A stretch of DNA of 64,000 nt. Source: Crambe crambe (lineage: Eukaryota; Porifera; Demospongiae; Poecilosclerida; Crambeidae). The notes below the pieces were generated by a model. That model was given only the letters and a program-made list of their open reading frames with translations. It made no database searches and was not told the DNA's origin. The position numbers and the translations under genes are program-made. The stretch covers positions 1,116,001-1,180,000 of the forward strand of contig OZ004581.1 of assembly GCA_963924555.1 (NCBI GenBank), read 5' to 3'. The first letter of the stretch is position 1; every line of letters starts with the position of its first letter. Below are positions 11,233-21,448 of this stretch, one piece after another.

Positions 11233-11880
11233 GTACATATTAACCAGTACATTTCCACACTATCAAAATGTTACCAAACCAAGTAGCTAGTGCAGGTATG
11301 AAAACTTGAAGGGTTTCATCAGCTATGGTTACCTGCCTGTAACCATAGCGATTTTATTTTATTATCATCATTACAGAACTGCATGACTCTAGTCAGACTC
11401 AGGAGTTAATAGTATGGTAAATTGTGGGGTTGTCTGTACAGTCATTATAATTATTGAGTCTAGGAACCTGGTGGGTGATTGAAGTGTGTGATAGTACTTT
11501 GTGTGTATACCCATCCCCGCTAAGATCAATAAAGATGTGGCCAGTCAATAACTGGTACATATTAACCAGTACATTTCCACACTATCAAAATGTCACCAAA
11601 CCAAGTAGCTAGTGCAGGTATGAAAACTTGAAGGGTTTCATCAGTAAAGATGTGGCCAGTCAATAGCTAACTGGTACATATTAACCAGTACATTTCCACA
11701 CTATCAAAATGTTACCAAACCAAGTAGCTAGTGCAGGTATGAAAACTTGAAGGGTTTCATCAGCTATGGTTACCTGCCTGTAACCACAGCGATTTTATTT
11801 TATTATCATCATTACAGAACTGCATGACTCTAGTCAGACTCAGGAGTTTTATAATTATTGAGTCTAGGAACCTGGTGGTT
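11229..11880 (+). repeat. Triplicated segment (TGGTACATATTAACCAGTAC...)
   Basis: The block TGGTACATATTAACCAGTAC followed by CACTATCAAAATGT.ACCAAACC and GAAAACTTGAAGGGTTTCATC occurs at about 11,229, 11,552 and 11,672. A diverged copy is at 29,890-30,010. A piece of the ORF2 relict (11,520-11,552, also about 11,645) is present in inverted orientation. Confidence 0.8.
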
Positions 11881-11929
11881 GTGTGTATACCAGTGATTAG
11901 TATATGTAAAATATCGTTAGCTGTTATTT

Positions 11930-11947
11930 GGGGGGGGGGGGGGGGGG
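11930..11947 (+). repeat. Poly-G run (18 nt)
   Basis: Homopolymer G tract. Comparable tracts lie at 34,491-34,508 and 62,541-62,574, and a poly-C tract at about 9,178-9,193. Confidence 0.9.
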
Positions 11948-12062
11948 AGTAATAGCGCGAGGCAAAACCGAGTGCTATTTACTGCATTAGAAGTGCAGCT
12001 ATCACAGTATTCATAATAGCCAAAGCAGTAGCTCTTCTACTGCTTCTGGTTAACTTAGCCCA

Positions 12063-12249
12063 TCTAAAAATGACTGTATTTCTGGGCAGAAGAATATTCA
12101 TTCCAACAATAAATATGTTTAATTTCTAAAAATGACTGTATTTCTGGGCAGAAGAATATTCATTCCAACAATAAATATGTTTAATTTCTAAAAATGACTG
12201 TATTTCTGGGCAGAAGAATATTCATTCCAACAATAAATATGTTTAATTT
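12063..12249 (+). repeat. Exact tandem triplication, 62 bp x 3
   Basis: Units start at 12,063, 12,125 and 12,187 (TCTAAAAATGACTG...) and are identical by eye, which implies a very recent expansion. Confidence 0.92.
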
Positions 12250-12545
12250 CTCTCTTCCCGCTTTGCTGGTCTGATGAGGACATCCGAAACTGTACACTAC
12301 ATCCAACCTGGTAATACTATTCCTTGTAAGGCCAAGGAAGGTGTGCATTCTCTTGGTGATGAGCAGCTATTTCACAATGGTTGGACTATCTTCACTCTGA
12401 AGCTATGATTGAGCCTTATTGGTTTCCAGGGGATGTAATTATCATTGTATTGGGTGATATCTCTTGAGAACAAGTTTGAGACCTGTTCAGACCACATTCT
12501 CTCTGGACAGTGTTCTTAAGTGCAAATTGGACATTCATGAAGAAA
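12250..12545 (+). repeat. Dispersed repeat shared with 34,655-35,050
   Basis: Shared blocks: CTCTTCCCRCTTTGYTGGTCTGAT, ACTACATCC..CCTGGTAATACTA, TTCTTGGTGATGAGC, GGTTGGACTATCTTCACTCTGAA and ATCTCTTGAGAACAAGTTTGAGAC, in the same order and orientation. Confidence 0.7.
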
Positions 12546-12978
12546 TTTAGCTTCAAATCCAGGCAGCTGACACTGCATCCTTCGGAAGGGATGTAGAGTG
12601 GGAACCTGTTATAGTATTAGCCTATGGCTAGTTCAGGTTCCTCGTCAGCCATTCGGTGGTGAATTGGTTATGTAGCTACATGTATAAAGAAAAAATGACC
12701 AGGCAGATAGCATTAATTTTGGTCATCATGGGCCTTACCTATGAGGTGTCCCTCATACTGTTCACTGTTCAGCATGAATTTATTAAATCACTGTTATTTC
12801 AATGAATTGATATTCAAACAATAATTATAAAAATATATTTCTGTTATAATATTACAAGATTAGAAAAACTGAAGCAGTAAAAATTATCATTATCTACAAG
12901 AAAAGCAACTCTATAAGAACACCACATAACACAGTGCAGAATTCAATGCCATCAGCTGAAATATAAGAAAGTTGGGGC

Positions 12979-13293
12979 TTACTTTAGACATATCATGATA
13001 TTCAATTTCATTCTGTGCAGCCCAGCCATTTCGCTATTTTTTCCCCCGCGTGAAACAGATGGATCGGATTCTTCCACAGCTAGAGAAGATGTAGCAGTTA
13101 TTTCTTGTACCTCAGTACTGCAGCAACTGCACCTCCGATCTGCATTCATCACCTTTCTGTAGACGTGACCTGTACATGATGATGAATTGCTGGACGTTGC
13201 AGAGTGACAGTGATAAACATCGTCACCAGCAACGAATGCTCTAACTGCAGCTGCATCCCGAGAGACCTCAGGAGTGGAGGAGGAAAAGTCCAT
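12979..13293 (-). CDS. Small Cys/Ser-rich ORF family, copy 4 (open)
   Basis: An uninterrupted frame of 104 codons, beginning MDFSSSTPEVSRDAAAVRAF. Blocks in order: FVAGDDVYHCHSATSS, CTGHVYRKVMNADRRCSCC, EVQEITATSS, AVEESDPSVSRG, EMAGLHRM. Length and start match copies 1, 6 and 7, and length differences among copies are multiples of three. It ends about 200 bp outside the left end of the P-type transposon. Function is unknown. No membrane segment or clear signal peptide is seen. Confidence 0.5.
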   Translation of the reverse strand: MDFSSSTPEVSRDAAAVRAFVAGDDVYHCHSATSSNSSSCTGHVYRKVMNADRRCSCCSTEVQEITATSSLAVEESDPSVSRGGKNSEMAGLHRMKLNIMICLK

Positions 13294-13502
13294 TTTAGCT
13301 TTTAGCCTTTAGCATTAGTGTGAATTGAACAGCTGCTTTTATATCAACGCCCACCTAGCCCGCATGCGCATATGCATATTCGATCGATCTCTAATTAATT
13401 AATCACATAATTATGACGTCACAGGTAATACCGGTACCGGTAAACCACACTGCAATCCAGAGATCCACACTGTTTATTTTCGAACTTGGGGGTTTATTTG
13501 AA

Positions 13503-13534
13503 CATAGATAAACGAAAGGGAGGGATTGGCAACG
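13503..13534 (+). repeat. Left terminal inverted repeat of P-type element
   Basis: 32 bp, starts CATAGATAAACGAAAGG and ends GGATTGGCAACG. It is identical to the right repeat in reverse complement. Similarity stops sharply after ...CAACG. Confidence 0.95.
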
Positions 13535-13671
13535 CAATGTTGCTGGCCACTGCAATCCGTGTCTCGCTGACGTCACTGGAATGTTGAGAAACCACAGGGC
13601 GGGAAAGTAGCGCGTTTTGAATGCAGTGCAGTGCAGTGCAGTATCTGCTGGAGAGAGAACTGAGGCTAAAA

Positions 13672-14658
13672 ATGGCCAGTGGACTTGTCAGGAGCGCTAT
13701 CTCTGAAGTTGCAGAGGAGAAGGAGTTACACTTGAAAGCCCCTAGGGCTGTTTTAATGAGAGAAACAGCCTTGATTGTTCTAGAGAAGGCAAGAGTCGGA
13801 GAAGCCTTTGACAAATTTAGTGAACAGATGGTGTCTGCTATCAGAGGTTTGTTTGATCCTACAGTCAAATACAGGTCATTGGCTACCAAAAGGGAAAAGT
13901 TGTGGATAGCATTTCAGGTAAAGCTCAGAGTAAACGAGCTTCCAAAGATTTGGTCGGTGTTTTTGAAGGCAATTGAAATTGAAAGTAGAGATCAGTTGTT
14001 TCAACAATCTGTAAATCAAAAACTATTCGAGTTGATTCTGAGGGAGCACTTTACACCCCCTGAGCCAGCTATTCCCAACCCCACTGTAGACATGACAACT
14101 GATGAACTAAACGCATTACAATATGCTGCTGGTTATGTGCCTCATGCTTTGCTAAGACGATTTGAGAAAAGAACCGGAAATAAATATGAAGCCTTTATTG
14201 AATGTTTGGGAGATATGGCAGTATCATGTGATGACACAGAATTCTTTGCGTACACTAAGAAATGGATAAACATTGTTAACAGAGGAGGCCTGTTTCCTGT
14301 AAATAGCATCACATACCAATTCTTTGTAGCCATTGAACGGCAAGTGAAAATCTTACTTCCTGAACATGCAATCAAGTCCTCAGGATGCACAGAGGATTTC
14401 AAACAGGACGTCATCAAGAAAATTATGAATCAGGAAGATGTACAATGGCATTGGACCCTTATTTCCCAGTGCATAGATTCTGAGGAGGATGCAATCGAGC
14501 TGTTGTATGAAATTGTGTTGCTATGGGTTACTGTAAGGGGGTTTGCATTGGCGGCCACCTGGATGGAGACGTACAAACAAATGACCAAAGCAACTACAAA
14601 AAGAAGTGTAGCATTAAGGAAACAATTAAAATCTTCATCAGAAGAAAACAGTCAATGA
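13672..14658 (+). CDS. Second protein of the P-type transposon (ORF2, unknown function)
   Basis: Intronless frame. The start is taken at 13,672 (MASGLVRSA; AAAATGG is a good initiation context); an in-frame ATG 17 codons upstream is in a GCAGT repeat and less likely. It encodes 328 residues, soluble and helix-rich, with no signal or membrane segment. The N-terminal half is alpha-helical and charged. The C-terminal half carries LQYAAGYVPHALLRRFEK (about residues 147-164), then KKWINIVNRGGLFPVNS with TYQFFVAIERQV after it. The AGYV and RGGL blocks are, as I recall, frequent in transposon-associated proteins of invertebrates, but I cannot name the domain. The stop lies 43 bp from the transposase stop on the other strand, and both genes sit between the terminal repeats. 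It may be a detached transposase domain, a DNA-binding partner or a regulator. A decayed relative lies at 10,960. Confidence 0.75.
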   Translation: MASGLVRSAISEVAEEKELHLKAPRAVLMRETALIVLEKARVGEAFDKFSEQMVSAIRGLFDPTVKYRSLATKREKLWIAFQVKLRVNELPKIWSVFLKAIEIESRDQLFQQSVNQKLFELILREHFTPPEPAIPNPTVDMTTDELNALQYAAGYVPHALLRRFEKRTGNKYEAFIECLGDMAVSCDDTEFFAYTKKWINIVNRGGLFPVNSITYQFFVAIERQVKILLPEHAIKSSGCTEDFKQDVIKKIMNQEDVQWHWTLISQCIDSEEDAIELLYEIVLLWVTVRGFALAATWMETYKQMTKATTKRSVALRKQLKSSSEENSQ

Positions 14659-14712
14659 CTTTAAAAAAAAAGACTTATAATGATCATATTGTCACCTTTT
14701 TTTATTTATTAT
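14659..14712. terminator. Shared 3' junction of the two transposon genes
   Basis: Only 43 bp separate the two convergent stop codons. On the minus strand overlapping AATAAA hexamers occur at the transposase stop (AATAATAAATAAAAAAAGG), so its polyadenylation signal overlaps the coding end. On the plus strand only a TTATAA-type AT-rich element is visible. The two transcripts should overlap at their 3' ends. Confidence 0.5.
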
Positions 14713-17700
14713 TATGACGCTTTCTCTTTGGTAATGGTGTACTGTCAATAATAGTAGACTCTGGTTCTGGTGGTAGATGTCGCTTCCTACGGCAGTTGCC
14801 TTGTACACGATCCAGCTCAAGGGATTTCTGTGCCCTGATAGCAATAGAATTTTGTAAACATTCTTTCATGTTGGGATTGTCACATCTCCTCCCCCTAGCT
14901 CGCTGCATCCCAAAATAGTTCTCCAATGGGTCTTGATTAATGCGTTCACTGAGCAGAAATAAATCTTCTGCTCCTGGTTGAGACAGAAGGTATTTGGACA
15001 TTTCAACAAAAGCCTTCACTGTGAGAAAAAGTACGGAACCTAACAATTTTCCCGAAATGAAAATATGGCCCAACTAATAATGTACCCACAAGGTTATACA
15101 CTGCATGCACTGGTCATTATACTTATATACAGGACACCACAATAATTATGAGTAAGGCAGCAAGGGAGTAATTCCATTTAATGCACACCAGATTGCCAGA
15201 TATTTCAATCATAATCCAGTAATACATACCAGTAATGCGTAATCCTTCCACAGTTTCCTTGCTTAGACCCATCCTGTTCTTTTCCTTCCGCTCAAAGTTG
15301 GTTGATGCAATCTCTGACTGCCAATCATTGACATAACCAAGAAATTCATTTTCTAACCACTAAAATAATAATAGCTTATTCACACAATGACCAAAACTTA
15401 TTGATTAGACTCACATTGAACCTACTATCTTCCTTGGAGGAGTATGGCTTCAAGTCTGGCTTTCTCTTATGTTCCCACTCTGACACACTCCGAACATTTA
15501 GGCAATCGAAAAATCGATCAAAATGACGGATAAATTGCTCAGTTTCCTTGGTGGACGGATCACCAAAATACATCAAAGCATCTGCCACAGACTTACTCAA
15601 AACCTATTAAAACACCAAAACATAAACTAGCATTCAATAACAACCAACACAGATATACTTACTTGAGCAGCTAGGTCAACACGCATACGGGAATATGATG
15701 TAAGTTGAATATGTTCCAGTTTTAACTTCGGAAGCAAGGAGAGTCCTTTGGATTGCACAGCCATCCCACTTGTCTTGTCATACAAATTCTTTACATGCTT
15801 CCACAAAATAAACAGGCCACGTTGCTGTAATAATATTATAAACACATAGAAGACAATAATTTGGAGGGTAAAGTTTAGAACTATTTAATGCACCTCAAGA
15901 TTTGGGGACGAACCAATTAATTCAGAGGGTAATGTTTCTATTTAATGCACATCAAGATTTGGGGACCAACCAATAGAAGATAATAATTCAGAGGGTAATT
16001 CTATTTAATGCACCTCGCGATTTAAGGACCAACCAATAAAGGTTCATGCATACAAAATTTAAATTTTTAGCACTACAGTAGTTACCGTCATAAGTCTCGT
16101 CCCACCATCTCCAGAATGAGAAAGACAATTGCGAGTCGTTTTGATTAGATGTGGCGGATCTGATATCAAATAAATCCATCTGTCTCCACTCTTAGAATAA
16201 ACATTTCTTGCTCTGTAAGCAGGTGCTGGCTCACCACCTTGCTGCATCCGAAAAAATCTTCGATTTGGACTAGCTCCATCGGCAGTTACAAAGATAACTT
16301 TTAGACCAATTGACTCAATTTGTCGGACTGCCTCCCAGACAATAGGCTGAAGGAGGTCTGCTGTAATGTTCTCAGCAGCAAAGTGCACATACGGGAAATC
16401 CAGTTTTAAAAAAATGCCTCTCACCATCACCACCAAAAGATGCTTTGCCACAGCAGGATGATCCATATCTCCATTACACTTCTGTTCGAGTTTTAAAAGT
16501 TCGTTATTTATTTCCCCAAGTTGAGTGAAACCAATGATTTCCCCACAAAACTTGTCGTATACAAGATTTTCTTTCAATTTCATTTCATCTATACAAATTC
16601 CACAAAACCTTTTCGATTCACTAACTTCATTGACTTTAGCTTCCTTTTCAAGTTGCTCGTTAAGTTCCAATTGAAAACCTGCTTTACACTTAAAATAATT
16701 TGAATAATCACGTAATGTCCTTTCAGACGGTAAAGAGACAAACCCAGAAGTTCGTAAGGCATGATAAGCAGAGGAAGACATCAATTTTAGATTGAGACAC
16801 CATCTTATGATGAGTGGATGCCAACGAACTTGACGGGAATCCTTTTTGCTAGCAGCTCGAAATTGTTCTTCCCAAAATAAGCGCTTAAAACTTCCTTCGG
16901 GGTATGTGCTTGCAATTTCTGGACTTTTCTCCTCCATAATCTTCAATAAGTCATTATGCAACCCAGTGTCAACTCTTTCTCCCTGCTGTTCGGTCATTGC
17001 CTCAATCTTACGCTGCAACTTCTTTACCTCATTCTCAGCAACATTCACACGTCTCTTCAACCCAACGACTTTAGCCTTCTTTTCTGGGGTGTTCAAATAA
17101 CGAAAGTTGGTGTGGCTAGACACGTCACTATTAGAATCAGTAGAACGATCACACCAGCGATTGTACAACTTGCGAATAGTTGCTCGATACGTGCTACAAG
17201 AATGGCATCTTTCACTAGTTGCAAGGAGCTCACACTTCACACTTCGAATAGTAGAATTGTATACCTCATTCTTTGTAGTAACTACCGGAGCATAAGTGTC
17301 TAGGAATGCTGAAATAGAACCATCCTTGCCTTTGAAAACACCTTTCTTCGCAGTTGCCATGTCCACAAAATGATGATCCGGCTGACCGATGCATACTCGC
17401 AAACTTCCAATGTAATGAATAAGATCGTTTAGAGAATCAGCTGATTGTAGTCGTTCAGCAAACTGATTCAAGGAACTAGAATGTTTAGCATCACGATTGT
17501 ACACATAGAGAGACCAACTGAGTGACATGTCCACTTGTAAGCAATGTGTTACCACAATTGGTGCAGCTGAAGAAGTTGAAAGCTTACATACACGGATTAA
17601 ACTGTCCGTACTCTGATCCGACCATGAAAAATCTGGTAATTTGATATTTCGATGAAGTTCCTTGAGAGTCACCGACGGGTCACTACTGCCACAAACATCA

Positions 17701-18070
17701 CCATTAGAGTCATCAAGATTCACACCAGGCAGGATTTCAATATCACTGGTTGCATGGCTTATATCACTGGTTGCATGGCTTGTATCACTCTCAACCTCAC
17801 TTTCAAGTACACTGTTGCTAATACATTCTACATCTGATGATGAAACGACAGGTGTAGAGGATGAAACATCGGAGGAGCTCCGGACATCAGATGAACTCCG
17901 GACATCAGATGAACTATCTGATTCGTCTGTCCGAGCTTTCAACATCTTTTTTAAAAATGGTATAAAGTATCAGGTAATATGCAGTTAGTATCTACCTGTC
18001 GTTTTCTCTCATAGTTCTTCTTCGAAGACAGCTTAATTTCCGTGGCATTGTCAGAGTATAGAATACGCAC
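14702..18070 (-). CDS. P-element/THAP9-type transposase, multi-exon
   Basis: Exons read from high to low coordinate: 18,070-17,996; 17,945-16,086; 15,824-15,663; 15,603-15,415; 15,359-15,230; 15,018-14,702. All have GT/AG borders and compatible phases. A first exon carrying the start is not resolved between 18,100 and 18,590. Order of features: a Ser/Asp-rich stretch with SSDVR repeats, a coiled coil (ENEVKKLQRKIEAM), then the RNase H-like core. The core shows CIDEMKLKENLVYDKFCGEI (first Asp), FVTADGASPNRRFF (second Asp) and LISDPPHLIKTTRNCL. Next come the LSKSVADAL and WLENEFLGY blocks of the insertion domain, then QDPLENYFGMQRARGRR, which holds the probable catalytic Glu. It ends in a basic KRKRHNNK tail (likely nuclear signal). 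No N-terminal THAP zinc finger is visible. No internal stops, so potentially functional. Confidence 0.88.
15885..16040 (-). repeat. Short tandem repeat in transposase intron, about 55-60 bp x 3
   Basis: Three diverged units, each with TATTTAATGCAC, TCAAGATTTGGGGACC and AACCAAT, lie in the intron between the exons at 16,086 and 15,824. Confidence 0.75.
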
Positions 18071-18595
18071 CTACATAAGTTTAAAGAATTAACAGACCCT
18101 GTTCTCTATATTTTGCTAATCACTACATTTTGCTTGCGTAAACCTGTGAAATTAACTATAACAGTACCCATTTTTTGGTACACAAAGGTGATTACACTAC
18201 ATAATAGTCACTACCGCTAAACAACAGCTTTCTGATCACTGTAACTACCAAAAGGGGGGCTAGATCCACTTTCAAACACAAATTGTTCAACTAGTGTAAA
18301 ACACAACTTGAAATCAGCTGATCTGGCAAGTATACAGGAACACAAGTAGTCCCAACATGGTCCCAATCAAGGTCTGGCCCGAGAAAGCTCCTCTAGCAGG
18401 GCTCAAACCCAGAGCCTCGCACTTTGAACTAATCTTTAACCTCACCTACCAGATAAAGTCCACCTACAACAGAGACCGAGAGCAAAAACAGTCACAAAGC
18501 CCTAAGCCGCCATTTTGTACAGCCGTGACACGGATACAGATCAAAGGCATGCCGCCCAATACAATTTTCAATGGAGTATTACGCACGCGCGAAGC

Positions 18596-18627
18596 CGTTG
18601 CCAATCCCTCCCTTTCGTTTATCTATG
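18596..18627 (-). repeat. Right terminal inverted repeat of P-type element
   Basis: Perfect reverse complement of 13,503-13,534, followed by the ATTTGAA target duplication at 18,628-18,634. Confidence 0.95.
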
Positions 18628-18634
18628 ATTTGAA

Positions 18635-18992
18635 TGAGTTCTGCACCTTTCCTTTCCTATAGCGCTAGGTGTAGATAGGCTTAGGTAGATTATGCTCAAG
18701 ATTTCTATTCCACAGTGCTAAGTGCCTAGATACCTAGCTACCTAAGACCTGATTTTCTCACATGATATGGACAGCTACATGCAGCTATCACTATGGCAAT
18801 GGCTAAGCAACTTTTAGCTCTGCTACTGCTACTGGTGGACTGGGCAAGCATAATCAGAATAATAGTGGTGGATTTGAGGGAATAATAGGTACCTCAGGCA
18901 GTAGAGAGTGAAGCCTTTATTTTCAGGCTTGCAGCAGCTCCAATTATTCATATTCATATAATTATACATACACAATAAACTATAGCTAGCAG
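18635..18992. other. No gene seen
   Basis: AT-rich flank between the P-type element and the UBAN-gene copy. From about 18,930 it matches the 3' flank of the intact UBAN gene (50,760-50,803). Confidence 0.4.
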
Positions 18993-19729
18993 TTAAGGTG
19001 GGAGTGGCAGTCCTCTAGGGTCCAGGCGAATCCCATGCTCCGTTGACTGTATACATATAAAATACGATAAAAGTGGTATCATGGAGATTGATGGTTTAAT
19101 TGAGAAAGTTCTGTAATGAGTGATTGAATAGTGGTTAATGGCCACAAGTAAGGAAGGTTTGACTCTTAAAAGTGCAGGTACATATATACAGCTACTGACA
19201 TACCAGCATATTTATGGCCTGCTTCAGACTCTCCCTCTCTTCCTTGATGGTGTGCAGCTCTGCCTGAGCTCTCTCTCTGTCTGACCTCTCAATCTGAAAG
19301 TCCTCTTTGTAGGTTGCCACCTTCAGATTCAAAATTCATAAAAATACATCTTACCAGCTAAGCTATCACTATTATATATTGCTTTTCCCAAAATAAGGCA
19401 ACTAGTTGTGGGAAATTTGCTTATTGAAAAAATAATGCATGTTTTACATTAATTGAAGCCTTACCTTCAATTTTATTATGGATCTACAATCATGTAGTTT
19501 ATCATAATAAGTAGAAGTATATTGATTAATCATAACAGTCGAACCACTCACAACATGCGTACACAAGAACAATGTGGAGTGAAGCCAATTCAGTGACACA
19601 CTTAACCAATAATAGGTGAATGCATGCATTCTCCATGCAGTATAATACTAGGGCAATATTCAACATTCAGTTGACAGCGAGCGAGCAAGCATTCTTTAGT
19701 GCTACAACTCTTTAGAAGATTAGTTTATA

Positions 19730-19964
19730 CAGGGGTGTATCCACCACTCTGGTTGGTCCGGTTTTCACCAGACCACTTTTATTATCCAATTAATAATTAT
19801 AATTTCATCCCATGCCTACAGAGTTAGCTAAGTGATTATATGAACCTTCAAGAATCATGATCACATTAGCATCCTTGTGATAAGTGGGTAAAGGATAAAG
19901 TGGGCGTGGTGATCCCATACACAAGCACACCCGGGCCACTCAAAATTCTGTGGATACACCCCTG
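19730..19964. mobile_element. MITE, 235 bp
   Basis: Terminal inverted repeats CAGGGGTGTATCCAC / GTGGATACACCCCTG, with TTATA on both outer sides (possible 5-bp target duplication). It is inserted in the intron between the UBAN and coil exons of UBAN copy 1 and is absent from the intact gene at the equivalent place. Non-coding. Confidence 0.7.
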
Positions 19965-20438
19965 TTATATGTATTAGATAAGCTACAACTACTATTTTAG
20001 CTTTAGACAGTGAGCAAGTGAGCATGATAGGCTTCATATTGCTTCAGAGACAAGAGTCATGTAAGTAACCAAAAAGCTCCACGCAACAAAAGCTGTAAAT
20101 ACTTACCACAAGGCACAAGCACTTAGATAAGCTAAGTGCCTACAATTCACTTCGATAAGCCTAGCGCCTCTACGACAAAAGGCTGTAGAAAACAATTAAA
20201 ATTATTGGAGCATGCGTATTATGCATACGCAGGCGCTACGCTACTATACACGATAGATAGGTAAGGTACATAATTATGCCTGGGGCATTTTGGAGTGTAG
20301 ACCTAGATATATTTAAAATTTCAATGAGTCATGACCTGAGAGTCAGCTCACTCGCTTCGCTCGCTCGCTGCAATTATTGATGTACCTGCACTTCCAGCAT
20401 TTCTATTTTTGACTTCAGATCAAAATTCTGCCCTCGTA

Positions 20439-21306
20439 GGGTATGTGTGGGTATTATGAGTCAGTCCCTATTATGGGTTCACCACTTTATAAGAATCTAC
20501 AAGAATTGATACTTTAGATATGAAAACTTAATAATTTTTTTGGTCTTTTGATCAAATAAAATCATCCAGAAAATGCCTTATTCATGCATAAACACAATCT
20601 TAAATAAGAAGTTTAAAAATTGGTATAATCGTGACCAATCTGAATAAAAAAAAAGTGCAGGGAAGCAATGATGCTACAAGATGGAGTAAAAAATGAATTT
20701 TAAAGTAAGGCCACTATTAATAGAATGATTGTTTCCTGTCCACCGCCCGCGTATTGAAAATGTCACCGCATCAAAAAAAAATATTACTGCCTAGCGCCTG
20801 CCATTGTTCATGCGCGCAGTAGAGCCCGCACATTTGCAGGAAAGCCCGTGATGAATGACTAGTCTCGCGGGCCGCGAGACTAGTGAATGATGAAGACAGG
20901 ACCCTTGAGATAAACAACGAAGCAGTAATAGAATAATTATAATAACCGCCCGCCCACAGCACTTGTGGATGTTTTCTTGGACAGGAAACTAGGATTCTAT
21001 AAATAGCGGCCTAATCTAAGGTTATTGTTTCTATTTTGTAGAAATCTTAGCTACATTATCAATTCTTAGAGACAAAAATCAAGCCAGTGACTCATAATTC
21101 ATACCTATGACTCATAATACCTTCCCGAGTGTGTCATGTAAGATCATGCCTCCTATCTACAAGATGCAATATTTTTATTACTTTCTCCACACATTAGTTC
21201 TACATAGCGTATTTTATATCTGGAGCAATTTTCAGCATTCTAAGACAGTCCATTTCCAAGAAAAGAGCAACAATACCTAGCTGACTCATAATACCCACAT
21301 CTACCC
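20439..21306. mobile_element. DNA transposon, 868 bp, inserted in a coding exon
   Basis: Ends read GGGTATGTGTGGGTATTATG and, in reverse complement from the right, GGGTAGATGTGGGTATTATG, with GAGTCAG following in both. A TA duplication flanks the element (20,437-20,438 and 21,307-21,308). Comparison with the intact exon at 51,658-51,741 (CCCTCGTAAATTATTG) shows a precise insertion at TA. No transposase frame, so non-autonomous. A TA duplication is typical of Tc1/mariner-like elements, but the family is not certain. It contains a second nested element (20,708-21,012). Confidence 0.85.
20708..21012. mobile_element. Nested foldback/MITE, about 305 bp
   Basis: Left end AGGCCACTATTAATAGAAT then TTTCCTGTCCA; right end in reverse complement AGGCCGCTATTTATAGAAT then TTTCCTGTCCA, so inverted repeats of about 35 bp. 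The interior is unusually GC-rich and contains a near-palindrome ACTAGTCTCGCGG / CCGCGAGACTAGT at 20,858-20,884. Target duplication not resolved. Confidence 0.7.
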
Positions 21307-21448
21307 TAAATTATTGACTTCTGTTCTGGACTGATCGTGCTGTAAAACGAACATAAACTAACTGAAATTGTCATCTTTTCAATGGTATCTCAGATTTGTC
21401 TAAAAGTCTATTGCATTCACATGACACCTTAATCATTCACATATTTCT

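Larger units (their letters stand above)
13503..18627 (-). mobile_element. P-superfamily DNA transposon, 5,125 bp, structurally complete
   Basis: The element has identical 32-bp terminal inverted repeats starting CATAGATAAACG at both ends. They are flanked directly by the 7-bp duplication ATTTGAA (13,496-13,502 and 18,628-18,634). It encodes a P-type transposase on the minus strand (14,702-18,070) and a separate convergent ORF on the plus strand (13,672-14,658). The ends resemble Drosophila P, whose repeats begin CATGATGAAATAA. Perfect terminal repeats, a perfect target duplication and open exons all indicate recent activity. The known P element has one gene in one orientation; the two-gene convergent arrangement is the unusual point. 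The target-site length is one less than the 8 bp usual for P. Confidence 0.9.

Noticed and set aside
13494..13889. 131-codon minus-strand frame overlapping the left end of the P-type element
   Set aside because: It runs antisense through ORF2 and across the terminal repeat; shadow of the real gene.
18400..18450. tRNA-like or SINE-like box (GGTTTGAGCCC on the minus strand near 18,400)
   Set aside because: Resembles a B box, but no proper A box, anticodon arm or acceptor stem could be drawn. It lies in the likely 5' part of the transposase gene.
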